The notes under the pieces: generated by a model
Databases searched by the model: none
What the model was told of the DNA's origin: nothing
Seen by the model: the letters and a program-made list of their open reading frames with translations, nothing else
Program-made: the position numbers and the translations under genes
Shown here: positions 22,331 to 35,797 of the stretch, piece by piece
Layout: the number at the start of each line of letters is the position of its first letter
Position numbering within the stretch: position 1 is the first letter of the stretch
From: Orobanche coerulescens
Taxonomy: Eukaryota > Streptophyta > Magnoliopsida > Lamiales > Orobanchaceae
DNA length: 64,000 bases
Assembly: GCA_033398695.1 (NCBI GenBank)
Contig: CM065815.1
Location: 12,306,501 to 12,370,500 of the forward strand
Direction: 5' to 3'

Positions 22331-25300
22331 ATGTCTTTCAATCCACTAGCTGTTATTCTCAAAGAAAATAAACTTGATGGCACTAACTTTGCTGATTGGA
22401 AAAGAAATCTTGACATTGTCCTGACTGCTGAGGGGCATAAATTTGTCTTAATAGAGGAGAGCCCTCTAGAACCAGAACCGGATGCCACTCTCGAAGAGTT
22501 GGCTAAATTCCGAAAATGAAAAAAGTCTGATGAGATGGCTCGCTGTTACATTTTGGCTTCACTGACAAATGTATTGCAGCATCAGCATCAGACGATGGGC
22601 TCGGCCGCAGAAATGATGAAAGTCTCACCGAGATGTTTGGTCATCAGAACCGGGCGGCTAGACAAAATGCAATGAGGGTGGTATTGATGACAACCCAAAT
22701 GTCTGAAGGGACTCCAGTGAGGGATCATGTTCTAAAAATGATGTCTCATTTGAACGAACTGAGCATTCTGGGGGCTACTATCGCTGCGGAAACGCAGGTC
22801 GATATTATCTTAGGCAGCTTACCTAGAAGCTTTGAGCAGTTCCGCCTTAACTACAATATGAACCGTAGGACATATAGTTTGGAGGAACTTAAATGACTTG
22901 ATCTGTGAAAGGTCTCTTCAAACAAGGTTATCATCAGATACTTGCGGCAACCGGTGCTACTTCTTCCAAACCAAAATGGGGAAAGAAGAAGAAGCAGGTT
23001 GGCCAGAAGCAAGTGGTAACCCTTAAGGTGAAAATCAAGACTCTTCACCCCGAGGCGAACAAAAAGCCAAAGGGAAAGTGCTACAAGTGCGGTCAGAAAG
23101 GACATTTTAAAGCAGACTGCCCTGCTCTTAAGAAAGGTATGTCTCGTGCACTAGTAGTCAAAACATGTTTGGCAGCTTGTTCTTCCACTTCGTGGATAGT
23201 TGATTCAGGCTCCACTGATCATGTTTGCTTTGACTCGCATGGTTTTCAGGTAACCAAGCAGCTTAGTGCGGGCGAGATTACCATCAACTGGGGCGATCAT
23301 TCCAGGCTTATGGCTGTTGCAGTGGGAGGTGTGCAGTTGAAGATTAATGATAAATTATTAGTTCTCAATAATATATTATTAGTACTGGATTTTAGAATGA
23401 ATTTAATTTCGGTTTCTAAATTAAAATGCGATGGTTATTCAGTTTCTTTTGATGATGATGCCATTATTAAGAAAAGAAGCGGTGAATATATTTGCAAAGG
23501 TACTTTTAATGATGGACTATATGTCGTTTATACTGCACAAACTCCTATGCATAAATCACTTAACTCTTTGTCTAAACCTAAAAATAGAAAAGAACCTTCA
23601 AGCATAAACCAAACATATCTGTGGCATTTACGGTTAGGACATGTAAACCTTGGAAGGATTCAAAGATTGGTAGATGATGGCCCATTGGATGATCTCCAAG
23701 TTGAGTCATTTCCAATTTGTGAATCCTGTCTGGAAGGTAAGATAACCAAAAGGGTTTTTAAAACCAAGGGAAACCGTGCTCAGAATGTGTTAGAATTGGT
23801 TCATACGGATGTATGTGGTCCAATGAATATCCAGGCTAGGGGTGGTTTCGAATACTTCATCACGTTTATAGATGATTATTCGAGATATGGATACATCTAT
23901 TTGATGCGGCGTAAGTCCTGAAGCTTTTGACAAGTTCGGAGACTTCAAGGTGAAACGGAGAAGCGTCATGGGAAGAGTATCAAGTCGCTACGATCTGATC
24001 GTGGTGGCGAATACCTTAGTGGAGAGTTTTGGATTTCTTGGCGAATGAAGGGATTTTGTCCCACTCACCGCAGGAACTCCACAACAAAATGGTGTGGTGA
24101 AAGAAGGAATAGGACTCTTTTAGAAATGGTTAGATCAATGATGAGTTATTGATTTACCTATTTCATTTTGGGGATACGCCTTAGAAAGCAGCGGCGTACA
24201 TTCTAAACTGGTGCCTTGAAATCGATTCCAAAACACCCACAAGCGTGGAGTGCGCGTAAGCCAGTCTAGGACATGTTCGGATTTGGGGTACTCCGGCACA
24301 TGTGCTAAATAAGGAAGGCGATAAGTTGGCATCTCGTGCAATGCAGTGTTTGTAGGATACCCTAAGGGAACGAAGGGTGGCTTGTTCTATAGTCCCCAGG
24401 ATCAGAAGGTCATTGTTAGCACCAATGCCCGTTTTCTGGAAGAGGATTATGTGATTAGTCACAAGCCCATGAGCGAGATAATTCTGGAAGAGCTGAGGGG
24501 AGAGACTCCATCTATACCAATCGTACAAGCGCCAACTAACACTGCACCACGTATCGATTCTGATACTTTTACACCAACTCAGGATTTGCCTCGTCATAGT
24601 GGGAGGGTTGTTTGTCAGCCCGAACGATTCATAGGCGTGGGAAAGTCTTCGGACTCAATCCCAAGCGAAGATGAATCAGATCCCTGGACCTATAAGGAGG
24701 CAATCCAAGATAAAAATGCTGACTCCTGGCAAGTAGCAATGGAATCAGAAATGGGATCTATGGATTCCAATCAAGTGTGAGAGCTAGTAGAGCTACCTGA
24801 TGGTGTACAAGCCATCGGGAGTAAATGGGTCTACAAGCGAAAAAAAGGACGTGACGGGAAGGTTGAAACCTTCAAAGCGAGGCTTGTTGCAAAAGGTTAC
24901 ACTCAGAAAGAGGGTATCGATTATGATGAAACCTTTTCGCCGGTAGCCATGCTTAAGTCAATCCAGATTCTTTTTGCTATAGCTGCGCATTTGGATCTGG
25001 AGATTTGGCAGATGGATGTCAAGACTGCGTTCTTGAATGGGAGTCTAGACAACGAAATCTATATGCGCCAAGCAGAGGGATTCATTGTTGAAGGAGAAGA
25101 GCACTTGGTGTGCAAACTTAAGAAATCCATTTATGGACTTAAGCAAGCATCTAGATCTTGGAACACTCGTTTTGACGAAGTTGTCCAGTCATATGGATTC
25201 GTCCAATGTCCGAGTGAGAGTTGTGTGTATAAGAAATGCGATGGAAACGTGTTGGTGTTTCTTGTACTGTATGTAGACGATATTCTTCTGATTGGAAACA

Positions 25301-26256
25301 ACGTGAAGGAATTGTCGGACGTACGGGTATGGCTATCTGAGCAGTTCGAAATGAAGGATCTAGGAGAAGCAGGACATATCCTTGGAATCAGCATCTTTCG
25401 TGATCGGAAGAAGAGGATGTTGTGCTTATCCCAGGCATCCTATATCGTCTGATCTTTGAAGCGTTTTAGCATGGAGAATTCCAAGAAAGGTTTTCTACCT
25501 TACAGACATGGAATTCAACTATCTAAGAACATGTGTCCTAAGACACAAAAGGAGATATATGACATGAAGATGGTCCCTTATGCATCTGCTGTGGGAAGTC
25601 TCATGTATGCTATGCTTTGCACTAGACCAGATATCTGTCATGCCGTGGGCATGGCTGCTAGATATCAGTCAAACCCAGGACCAGGACACTGGATTGCTGT
25701 CAAGCACATACTCAAGTACCTGAGAAGGACTAGGGAGTACATGCTTGTATATCAATCAGACGACCTGCTTCCGGTGGGTTACACTGACTCGGATTTTTCA
25801 TCGGACAAAGAAAAGTCCAAGTCTACTTCGGGTTATGTGTTTAGCCTGGGAGGTGGAGCCATTAGTTGGAGGAGTTTGAAGCAGAAATACATCTCGGACT
25901 CTACCATGGAAGCCGAGTACGTGGCAGCCTCTGAGGAAGCCAAGGAGGCAGTGTGGCTCAAGTACTTCCTGCAGGACTTAGATGTGATTCCCAATTTGCC
26001 AGAGGGTATTACACTTTATTGTGATAATACTGGTGCAGTCGCAAATTCAAGGGAACCACGAGCCCATCAGGCAAGTAAACATATCAACCGCAAGTACCAC
26101 ATCATACGACACTTCTTAAAGGAAGGAGACGTAGTTGTAGCCAGGGTTGCATCGGAAGATAATCTTGATGACCCTTTCACGAAAGGCCTACCTTCAAAAG
26201 TTTTTGAAAGGCATGTGGAAGGAATGGGATTACGGTGTATGGCAGCATTGTTTTGA
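22331..26256 (+). pseudogene. Copia-A1 gag-pol polyprotein, broken
   Basis: Gag starts MSFNPLAVILKENKLDG at 22331. A TGA at 22517-22519 stands where Copia-A2 has TGG. The zinc knuckle CYKCGQKGHFKADC is at about 23079-23120. The protease motif DSGSTDH is near 23202. The GAG-pre-integrase sequence [12 protein letters not shown] lies near 23620 and the integrase start HTDVCGP follows. A frameshift/stop at 23919-23921 precedes a badly damaged stretch to 24345. Reverse transcriptase (24949-25452) keeps YVDD at 25270-25281. A TGA at 24778-24780 again replaces TGG, and another stop is at 25450-25452. RNase H (25456-26256) includes TDSDFSSDK and ends with TGA at 26254. The frame is not functional as read. 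Confidence 0.9.
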
Positions 26257-26321
26257 GTATAAGTGGGAGAAATGAGAGACTATGTAATAGAGTAGTATAC
26301 TTAAAAGCATGCTTTGAGTAT

Positions 26322-26331
26322 AAGTGGGAGA
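26322..26331 (+). promoter_or_regulatory. Copia-A1 polypurine tract
   Basis: AAGTGGGAGA lies one base before the 3' LTR. The same 16-bp context also occurs at 26255-26270, overlapping the pol stop codon. Confidence 0.8.
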
Positions 26332-26332
26332 T

Positions 26333-27491
26333 TGTTAGGATTGTATACTGCAAAGCATACTTTATGCTTGTATTACCTAATTTCCCTGTTACTACCTATG
26401 AGGATATTAATTACATTTAATCACATGATTTGCATATTTATTCACGTTATGGTTATGCAAATGAAATGTCTAATTATTTTATATTGTAGATAATGTGGTT
26501 TGTTGGTGTCACACGGAAGATCACATTATCGGTGCCTTATAAAATAATATAATAGTTCACAACCTATATAATTATTAGACAAATTATATAAAGGGTTGTA
26601 GTGTATGCTTGAGAATTGTTGGTCTTGACTATTAGCATACATTAGCGTATTTGCATACGTTGAACAGGATCGAGGTGAGATAGTGTGTTATGTTGTGTCT
26701 GTATGAAGAACGTAAATCTCGGATAATTATTATTTCTTAATTCTAAGTATATAATATTTAATTGTGTATTTATAATAATTATTGCTTTGATTTATCATAG
26801 GTGAGAGTCAAAATGATCGACTCAATAAGCCTCGGGGCAATAATATTGTTTATACGACAATTATTATTATTACAAGAAATTGTGTCCCGACTCGTGCGGG
26901 TTGATGATGTCCCCTTGAGGAGCTCGATAATGATTATTATATTAAACCCTGCATGCGGATTTAATTCCGATATAATAATAAGGTTCGAGTGGTACTACTC
27001 TTGGATAAGATATTAATTAATTAAAGCTATCGGTAGCTTATAATTAATTAATGGACATTCGATATCTTAAACACGGGAAATAATATATTTAATAAGGAGC
27101 CCAACTTCGTAATTTGGGATTTTGGTAGGAAGTGCAATATCAACTTTTTAGTGGACTAAGTTGATATTAATAGATTCATCATATATTAGGAAGAGTCCTA
27201 ATAAGATAAGATGAATTAATTAGGAGTCCTTCCATAATCCTCCTTTAGATCCCTAGTAGTAGTCCAAGAGCCTATAAATAGGACATATGGAGTGTTGGCC
27301 GATTTTGATTATATACTTACACAAGGGATTTCGATTTTTCTTCTAAGTGTTTAATTGTGGATCTTGACTTGTGTCTTTGATTCCACAATTGAGAGAACAC
27401 TTTAATTCTTGCTACATATCGGAATTACTTGAAGAAAAGAAAATCGAGAATTGTGAGATATAGAATTCGGCCGATCCACAGGTGTTCAAAC
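26333..27491 (+). repeat. Copia-A1 3' LTR, first part
   Basis: Matches the 5' LTR from its TG end to the sequence GGTGTTCAAAC, where Copia-A2 was inserted. The rest of this LTR resumes at 35798. Confidence 0.92.
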
Positions 27492-28972
27492 TGTTAGGGT
27501 TGTATACGTCAAAGCATACTTTATGCTTGTATTACCTAATTTCCCGGTCTTTATCTATGAGAATATTTAATTCATTTATCACATGTTTTGCATATTTATT
27601 CACGCTATGGTTATGCAAATACAGTCTAATTTACTTTATATTGTAGATAATGTGGTGTGTAGTGTCACACAGAAGATCACATTATCGGTTCCTTATATAG
27701 TAATATTTAGTTCACAACCTATGTAACATTAGACCGTTATATGAGAGGTTCTAGTATATGCTTGAGATTGGTTGGTCTTGACCATTAGCATATATTAGCG
27801 TATTTGTTATACGTTGAACAGGATCGAGGTGAGATAGATTCTTCTGTACTGACTATAAGAAGAACGTACATCTCGGATAATTATTATTTCTTAATTCCAG
27901 TGATTAATATTTAATTATATATATTTAATATTTATTGCTTTGATTTATCATGGGTGAGAGCCACAATGATTGACTCAATATGCTCGATATTTTGGGCAAT
28001 ATTATTATTTATATGATAATTAATATTATAGCTAGAAATCGTGTCCCGACCAGTCGGGTTGATCATGTCCCTTGAGGCACTCGAAAGGATTATTATATCA
28101 AACCCAGGTGGAATTAATTTTCCGATATAATAATAAAGGTCGAGTGGTATACTCATGTATAATACATTAATTAATTAAAAGCTGTCAGTAGCTTAAATTA
28201 ATTAATGGACATGGAATATCTTAAATACGGGAAATAATTAATTCAATAAGGAGCCCAATTTCGTAATTTGGGATTTTGGTAGGAAGTGCAATATTAACTT
28301 ATTAGTGGACTAAGTTGATATTAATAGAGTCTTAATATTAGGAAGAGTCCTAATATGGGAAGAAGATATCTATTAAGAGTCCTTACCATATCCTCCTTAA
28401 GGTCCCTAGAGTAGCCCAAAACACCTATAAATACATGTTTAGGGGTGGCCGAATTATTCATTAATTATTGCCCAAGAAAATCGATTTTTGTGTGTGTGTT
28501 TTAATTGTGGATCTTGACTTGTGTCTTGGATTCCATAATTTGGTAAACACAATATTTTTCTAAAATACTCAAAATATTCAAGAAAAATAGAGAGAACAAA
28601 ATCGTGAGTTTTCTTGTGAGGAAATTCGGCCGATCCCTTGCTGTGCAAATTTAGTCCGGTAGATTGTTGCCCACACGACATCCGGACGTAGGCGGGATAT
28701 ACTCTAGAAGATCTTGAGGTAGAAATACAAGAAGATCGGAGAGGAACACGAAGAGGACATAAATCGATCAAGAAGGGATTTTCTACCACTTCGCGTCAAA
28801 GGTAAAATTACCGACTCCCATGCGTAAATATGTTTATTTAATTGTTTATTAATCTGTTTAGTTAATTAGTTGACAAGCCTAAATAGATCCGGTTTTTACG
28901 TTGGTTAGTTTATAAAACCTTTTATTAAATTACCTTCACCAACTCGCTTCCGCTGCGTTTTATATTCCAACA
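27492..28972 (+). repeat. Copia-A2 5' LTR (1481 bp)
   Basis: TG...CA termini, with TATAAATA at 28426-28433. The primer site follows immediately. Confidence 0.93.
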
Positions 28973-28974
28973 AT

Positions 28975-28986
28975 TGGTATCGGAGC
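28975..28986 (+). promoter_or_regulatory. Copia-A2 primer binding site (one mismatch to tRNA-Met type)
   Basis: TTGGTATCGGAGC stands after the LTR where Copia-A1 has the TATCAGAG form. The A-to-G change is a mismatch to the initiator tRNA-Met primer. Confidence 0.8.
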
Positions 28987-30332
28987 CGGTCTTTAGGTTC
29001 TGTTCAATTTAATTAATTTGGTGATTAATATGCTAGCAATTAAATATTCGTATAGTATGATTTTTTTGGAATATTTTGCTAGAATTTGTCTTGCAGGAAA
29101 ATATGATCCAATTATCATGGCTATGTGATGTTTTATTTATTTACGCGTTTTGGTAATTTGGCCCGTTTTTGTGGCATGTATAAGTTTTTCCCGTGAGAAA
29201 ATCCACGGGTAGAATAGGATTCATTTTTTTTCTTGTAATTTGATGTAAATTCGATGTATTTTATTTTGAATAAAATTGTAATCGAGTTGGGACACTCAAA
29301 GTACGAAAGAAAAAGAAGTCCAGCGCGAAGAGGAGTCCCGATCGGACGAACCAACCGGACTAGGAGCCGATCGGCGGTTCGGCCAACAGGCAGCTCGGTC
29401 GGTCGGGCAGGTCAGTCAGCTCGGTCAGCTCGGTCAGCTCGGGCAGCTCGGTCAGCTCGGTCGGTCCGCGGCAGTATGGCGATTCGGGCGGCGGCGTGAG
29501 GCAAGCGATTGGGCGGCCAGGCGGCAAAGGCCAAAATCGTCCGGTTCGGGTCGTTCAATTCGTTTTTTCCGCGAGATGCTTGAAGCGGTGGGAGCAAAGC
29601 AGCCGAAGTTTTCTCGTTATTCAAAACGAGGAATAAAAGCCATGATAATTGGATTTAATTATCCAATTTTTATTATTAATTGGTTTTTATTGTTTTGATG
29701 TATGGCATGTATGGAATGTATGCGTGATATGTTTCCTTGCATGTTAGGGCGAGAAAATTAAAAACCTTATTTTTTTAAAAAAATAACTAAGTGATTTTAA
29801 AATTGATTTTTCAAAATCAAATTGGCCTCCATAATTGGTTTAAATTGTGAAATAATTAGCATGCGCGTTGACATTAGAGTCTTCCTCCACATCGGATGTG
29901 CTAAATTATTGGCTCACTGGTTTTAAACTTCAAATTTGATAACAAAAAGGTGAATATTATTTTTTATGATAGGACCTCTCCATCTGTAGGACTATTATCA
30001 TTAAATAATATTCTAAGGTTTGTTAAATTATGGTGTTCACTTAGGTGTATTAATTAATAAGCTCCCCATCGGAGTCTATGTTAATTAAATACATGGCCAA
30101 GAGGAACCAACTATTAATTTTACTTGTCAAAATGTGTCTTGGCTAGATAGTAAAATTAAAGACGTTAAAATCTACTTGAAAAAGTATATGTAAACGTCCA
30201 CACTATCGTGGCTTGCATGTGCGGATTTTTTTTTCAAGGTGTTGGTTGATTGTATATATATATTGTTTTAAGGTTTTTCAATATATTTTGCGTCGAATTA
30301 TGTGATGAATGGTGTTTTAATTTTATTCTCAG

Positions 30333-33300
30333 ATGTCTTTCAATCCACTAGCTGTTATTCTCAAAGAAAACAAACTTGATGGCACTAACTTTGCCGACTG
30401 GAAAAGAAATCTTGATATTGTCTTGACTGCCGAGGGGCATAAGTTTGTTTTAACTGAGGAAAGTCCTTTGGAACCAGAACCGGATGCCACTCCTGAAGAG
30501 TTGGCTGAATTCCGGAAATGGAAAAAGTCTGATGAGATGGCTCGCTGTTACATTTTGGCTTCATTAACAAATGTATTGCAGCATCAGCATCAGACGATGG
30601 GCTCGGCCGCGGAAATGATGAAAAATCTCACTGAGATGTTTGGTCATCGAGCGGGTGGCTAGGCAAAATGCGATGAGGGTTTTGATGACAACCCAAATGT
30701 CTCAAGGGACCCGAAGAGGATCACGTTCTTAAAATGATGTCTCATTTGAGCAGGCGAGCATACGGGGGCAACTATCGATGCGGAATCGCAGTCGATATTA
30801 TCTTGGGCGGTTTACCAAGAAGCTTTGAGCGATTCCGCCTAAACTACAATATGAATCGTAGGACTTACACATTGGCGGAACTTCCGTGAGCTTGATCTGC
30901 CGAAGGTCTCTTCAAACAAGGTTATCATCAAATTCTTGCGGCAGCCACTTGCTTCTTCAAAACCCAAATGGGGAAAGAAGAAAAAGCGAGGTTGGCGAGC
31001 AAGTGACGACTTTCAAAGCTAAGGGCAAGGCTCCTCGGTCAAAGGCTCCTCAACCGAAGCGAACAAAAGCCGAAGGGCAAGTGCTTCAAGCTGATGCGAA
31101 AGGACATTTCAAGAGTGGCCCCTAAGAAAGGTACGTCTCATGCACTAGTAGTCAAAACATGTTTGGTGCTGTTCCATCACTTCGTGGATAGTGGATTCGG
31201 GCTCCAGATCATGTTTGTTATGACTCGCGGGGTTCCAAGTAACCAAGGTACTTAGTGCGGATGAGATTACAATAAGTCAGGCGACTATTCCAGTGAAGGT
31301 CATTGCGATGGGAGTCGTGCAGCTAAAAGTTGATGATAAAATTTTAGTTCTTAATAATGTATTATTAGTACCCGATTTTAGAATGAATTTGATTTCAGTT
31401 TCTAAATTGCGTCGTGATGGATATTCAGTTTCTTTTGAAGATAATGCAATTATTAAAAGAAATGGTGAATATATTTGCGGGAGTACTTATAATGAAGAAC
31501 TTTATATCATCAATGCTGCACCAGCTCCCTTGCATAAATCGCTTAATTCTTTGACTAATCCTAATAAAAGAAAGGAACTTTCGAGCATAAATCCAACATA
31601 TTTGTGGCATTTACGATTGGGTCATATTAACCTTGGAAGGATTCAAAGATTGGTGAGCGATGGCCCATTGGATTCGCTCCAAGTTGAGTCATTTCCAACC
31701 TGCGAATCCTGCCTGGAAGGTAAAATGACTAAAAGGGCTTTTCAAAGCAAAGGAAATCGTGCACAAAAGGTGTTGGAATTGGTTCATACCGATGTATGTG
31801 GTCCAATGAACATCCAGGCTAAGGGTGGTTTCGAATACTTCATCACGTTTATAGATGATTATTCGAGATATGGATATATCTATTTGATGCGACGTAAGTC
31901 TGAATCTTTTGATAAGTTCAAAGAATTCAAGGCTGAAACGGAGAAGCGTCATGGGCAGAGTATCAAGTCACTACGATCTGATCGTGGTGGCGAATACCTT
32001 AGTGGAGAGTTTTTGGATTTCCTGGCACATGAGGGGATTACTTCCCAGCTCACAGCGCCTGGTACACCACAACAAAATGGTGTTGCTGAACGAAGGAATC
32101 GTACTTTATTAGAGATGGTTAGGTCAATGATGAGTTATTCTGATTTGCCTATTTCGTTTTGGGGATACGCCTTGGAAACAGCGGCGTACATTCTAAACTT
32201 GGTACCTTCGAAATCAGTTCCAAAAACACCCACAGAACTGTGGAATGGGCGCAAGCCCAGTCTAGGACATGTTCGGATTTGGGGTTCTCCAGCACACGTG
32301 CTGAATAAGGAAGCTGATAAGTTGGCATCTCGTGCGAAATGCAGTGTTTGTAGGATATCCTAAGGAACGAAGGGTGGCTTATTCTGATCCTAAAGACCAG
32401 AAGGTCATTGTTAGCACCAATGCCCGGTTCTTAGAGGAGGATTATGTGATAAGTCACAAGCCTAGGAGTGAGGTCATTCTAGAAGAACTTAGGGGCGAGA
32501 TTCCGACAATACCAATTGTACAAACACCTAGTGAACCACGTTTTGACACTATTGTGGATACGCAAACTAAGGACACGCCTCGTCGTAGTGGGAGGGTTGT
32601 TCGTCAACCCGAACGTTTCATCGGCGTGGGAGCATCTTCGGACCACTCCCCGGACCAGGATGAAACGGATCCATATACGTACAAACAGGCAGTTCAAGAC
32701 AAGGATGCTGAATCCTGGAAAATAGCAATGGAATCCGAAATGGGATCTATAGATTCTAACCAAGTGTGGGAGCTAATAGAACTACCCAATGGGGTAAAAC
32801 CCATTGGAAGTAAGTGGGTCTACAAGCGTAAGAGAGGATCGAAAGGGAAGGTTGAAACCTACAAAGCAAGGCTTGTTGCGAAAGGTTACACTCAGAAAGA
32901 GGGCATCGACTACGATGAAACCTTTTCGCCAGTAGCCATGCTTAAATCGATCCGGATTCTCTTAGCTATAGCTACGCATTTGGATATGGAGATTTGGCAG
33001 ATGGATGTCAAAACTGCGTTCTTGAACGGGAGTCTTGATAAGGAAATCTACATGCGCCAACCTGAAGGATTCATTGCTGAAGGTCAGGAGCACTTAGTGT
33101 GCAAGCTTAAGAGAGCCATTTATGGTCTCAAGCAAGCATCAAAGTCTTGGAACATGCGATTTGATGAGGTCATTCAATCATATGGTTTTGAACAGTGTCC
33201 TAGTGAGGTTTGTGTATACAAAAAGTGTGATGGAAACGTGCTGGTGTTTCTTGTACTATACGTAGATGATATACTTCTAATTGGAAACAATGTGAAGGTA

Positions 33301-34243
33301 TTATCGGGACGTAAGGGCATGGCTATACGAGCGATTCGATATGAAGGATTTGGGAGAAGCTGGACACATCCTTGGTATTAAGATCTTTCGAGATCGCAAG
33401 AAAAGGATGTTGTGCTTATCTCAGGCATCCTATATCGATACGGTGCTAAAGCGGTTTAGCATGGAGAATTCCAAGAAAGGTTTCTTACCTTACAGACATG
33501 GAATTCAACTATCTAAGGCTATGTGTCCTAAGACACATAATTAGATAGATGGAATGAAGCTGGTCCCTTATGCTTCGGCAGTGGGAAGCCTCATGTATGC
33601 TATGCTTTGCACTAGGCCTGATATCTGTCAAGCTGTAGGCATGGTGGCGAGATATCAGTCGAACCCAGGACCGGGACATTGGATTGCTGTCAAGCATATA
33701 CTCAAGTACCTGAGAAGGACTAGGGAGCATATGCTTGTATATCAATCAGATACGCTTTGTCCTTTGGGTTACACTGACTCGGATTTCAGTGCGGACAAAG
33801 AAAAGTCGAAATCAACTTCCGGATATGTTTTCACTTTGGGAGGTGGAGCCATCAGTTGGAGGAGTGTGAAGCAGAAATGCATAGCGGACTCTGATGGAAG
33901 CCGAATATGTAGCGGCCTCGAGGCGGCTAAAGAGGCGGTATGGCTCAAGTACTTCCTATAGGATTTGGGGGTGTTTCCTAATTTGCCATGGAGTATTACC
34001 TTTGTATTGTGATAATACGGTCTTGTAGCAAATTCGAAGGAACCACGAGCCCACAAAGCAAGCAAACATATCAAGCGCAAATATCATATCATTCGAGATT
34101 TTGTGAAGAGAAGGAAGATCATTGTCTCCAAGATAGCATCTGAAGACAACCTAGCTGATCCTTTCACGAAAGGGTTGCCCTCAAAATCATTTGAAGGGCA
34201 TGTGGAAGGAATGGGGTTGAGATGTATGGCGGCATTGCTTTGA
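30333..34243 (+). pseudogene. Copia-A2 gag-pol polyprotein, broken
   Basis: Gag opens MSFNPLAVILKENKLDG at 30333 and stays open 109 codons to 30662, further than in Copia-A1. The nucleocapsid and protease region (about 30660-31290) is heavily frame-scrambled and the zinc knuckle is unreadable. Integrase (31293-32363) keeps GAG-pre-integrase [28 protein letters not shown] and [14 protein letters not shown]. Reverse transcriptase (32332-33381) keeps DVKTAFLNGSL and YVDD at 33259-33270, then shifts frame near 33340. RNase H (33554-34243) is broken near 33895 and 33960 and ends with TGA at 34241. Many breaks are at sites that read CAG or CTG in Copia-A1. Confidence 0.9.
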
Positions 34244-34306
34244 GTATAAGTGGGAGATAGATAGACATAGTCTAGATAGTATACTTCAAAAGCATGCTTT
34301 GAGTAT

Positions 34307-34316
34307 AAGTGGGAGA
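34307..34316 (+). promoter_or_regulatory. Copia-A2 polypurine tract
   Basis: AAGTGGGAGA lies just before the 3' LTR. A duplicate context is at 34242-34257. Confidence 0.8.
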
Positions 34317-34317
34317 T

Positions 34318-35792
34318 TGTTAGGGTTGTATACGTCAAAGCATACTTTATGCTTGTATTACCTAATTTCGGTCTTTATCTATGAGAATATTTAATTCATT
34401 TATCACATGTTTTGCATATTTATTCACGCTATGGTTATGCAAATACGATCTAATTTACTTTATATTGTAGATAATGTGGTGTGTAGTGTCACACAGAAGA
34501 TCACATTATCGGTTCCTTATATAGTAATATTTAGTTCACAACCTATGTAACATTAGACCGTTATATGAGAGGTTCTAGTATATGCTTGAGATTGGTTGGT
34601 CTTGACCATTAGCATATATTAGCGTATTTGTTATACGTTGAACAGGATCGAGGTGAGATAGATTCTTACATCGACTATAAGAAGAACGTACATCTCGGAT
34701 AATTATTATTTCTTAATTCCAGTGATTAATATTTAATTATATATTTAATATTTATTGCTTTGATTTATCATGGGTGAGAGCCACAATGATTGACTCAATA
34801 TGCTCGATATTTTGGGCAATATTATTATTTATATGATAATTAATATTATAGCTAGAAATCGTGTCCCGACCAGTCGGGTTGATCATGTCCCTTGAGGCAC
34901 TCGAAAGGATTATTATATCAAACCCTGCAGGTGGAATTAATTTTCCGATATAATAATAAAGGTCGAGTGGTATACTCATGTATAATACATTAATTAATTA
35001 AAAGTCACAAGAGCTTAAATTAATTAATGGACATGGAATATCTTAAACACGGGAAATAATTAATTCAATAAGGAGCCCAATTTCGTAATTTGGGATTTTG
35101 GTAGGAAGTGCAATATTAACTTATTAGTGGACTAAGTTGATATTAATAGAGTCTTAATATTAGGAAGAGTCCTAATATGGGAAGAAGATATCTATTAAGA
35201 GTCCTTACCATATCCTCCTTAAGGTCCCTAGAGTAGCCCAAAACACCTATAAATACATGTATAGGGGTGGCCGAATTATTCATTAATTATTGCCCAAGAA
35301 AATCGATTTTTGTGTGTGTGTTTTAATTGTGGATCTTGACTTGTGTCTTGGATTCCATAATTTGGTAAACACAATATTTTTATAAAATACTCAAAATATT
35401 CAAGAAAAATAGAGAGAACAAAATCGTGAGTTTTCTTGTGAGGAAATTCGGCCGATCCTTCTTGTGCAAATTTAGTCCGTAGATTGTTGCCCACACGACA
35501 TCCGGACGTAGGCGGGATATACTCTAGAAGATCTTGAGGTAGAAATACAAGAAGATCGGAGAGGAACACGAAGAGGACATAAATCGATCAAGAAGGGATT
35601 TTCTACCACTTCGCGTCAAAGGTAAAATTACCGACTCCCATGCGTAAATATGTTTATTTAATTGTTTATTAATCTGTTTAGTTAATTAGTTGACAAGCCT
35701 AAATAGATCCGGTTTTTACGTTGGTTAGTTTATAAAACCTTTTATTAAATTACCTTCACCAACTCGCTTCCGCTGCGTTTTATATTCCAACA
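34318..35792 (+). repeat. Copia-A2 3' LTR (1475 bp)
   Basis: Near-identical to 27492-28972. Differences include ACGATC at 34445 against ACAGTC in the 5' LTR, and TTACATCGACT near 34666 against CTGTACTGACT. Confidence 0.93.
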
Positions 35793-35797
35793 CAAAC

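Larger units (their letters stand above)
27492..35792 (+). mobile_element. Copia-A2: Ty1/copia element nested in the 3' LTR of Copia-A1
   Basis: The ends are TGTTAGGGTTG and TATATTCCAACA, with a perfect target duplication CAAAC at 27487-27491 and 35793-35797. The 8.3-kb structure parallels Copia-A1 throughout and is the same family. The two LTRs are nearly identical by eye apart from clustered CAG/CTG-type differences, which suggests recent insertion. It is necessarily younger than Copia-A1. Confidence 0.95.
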
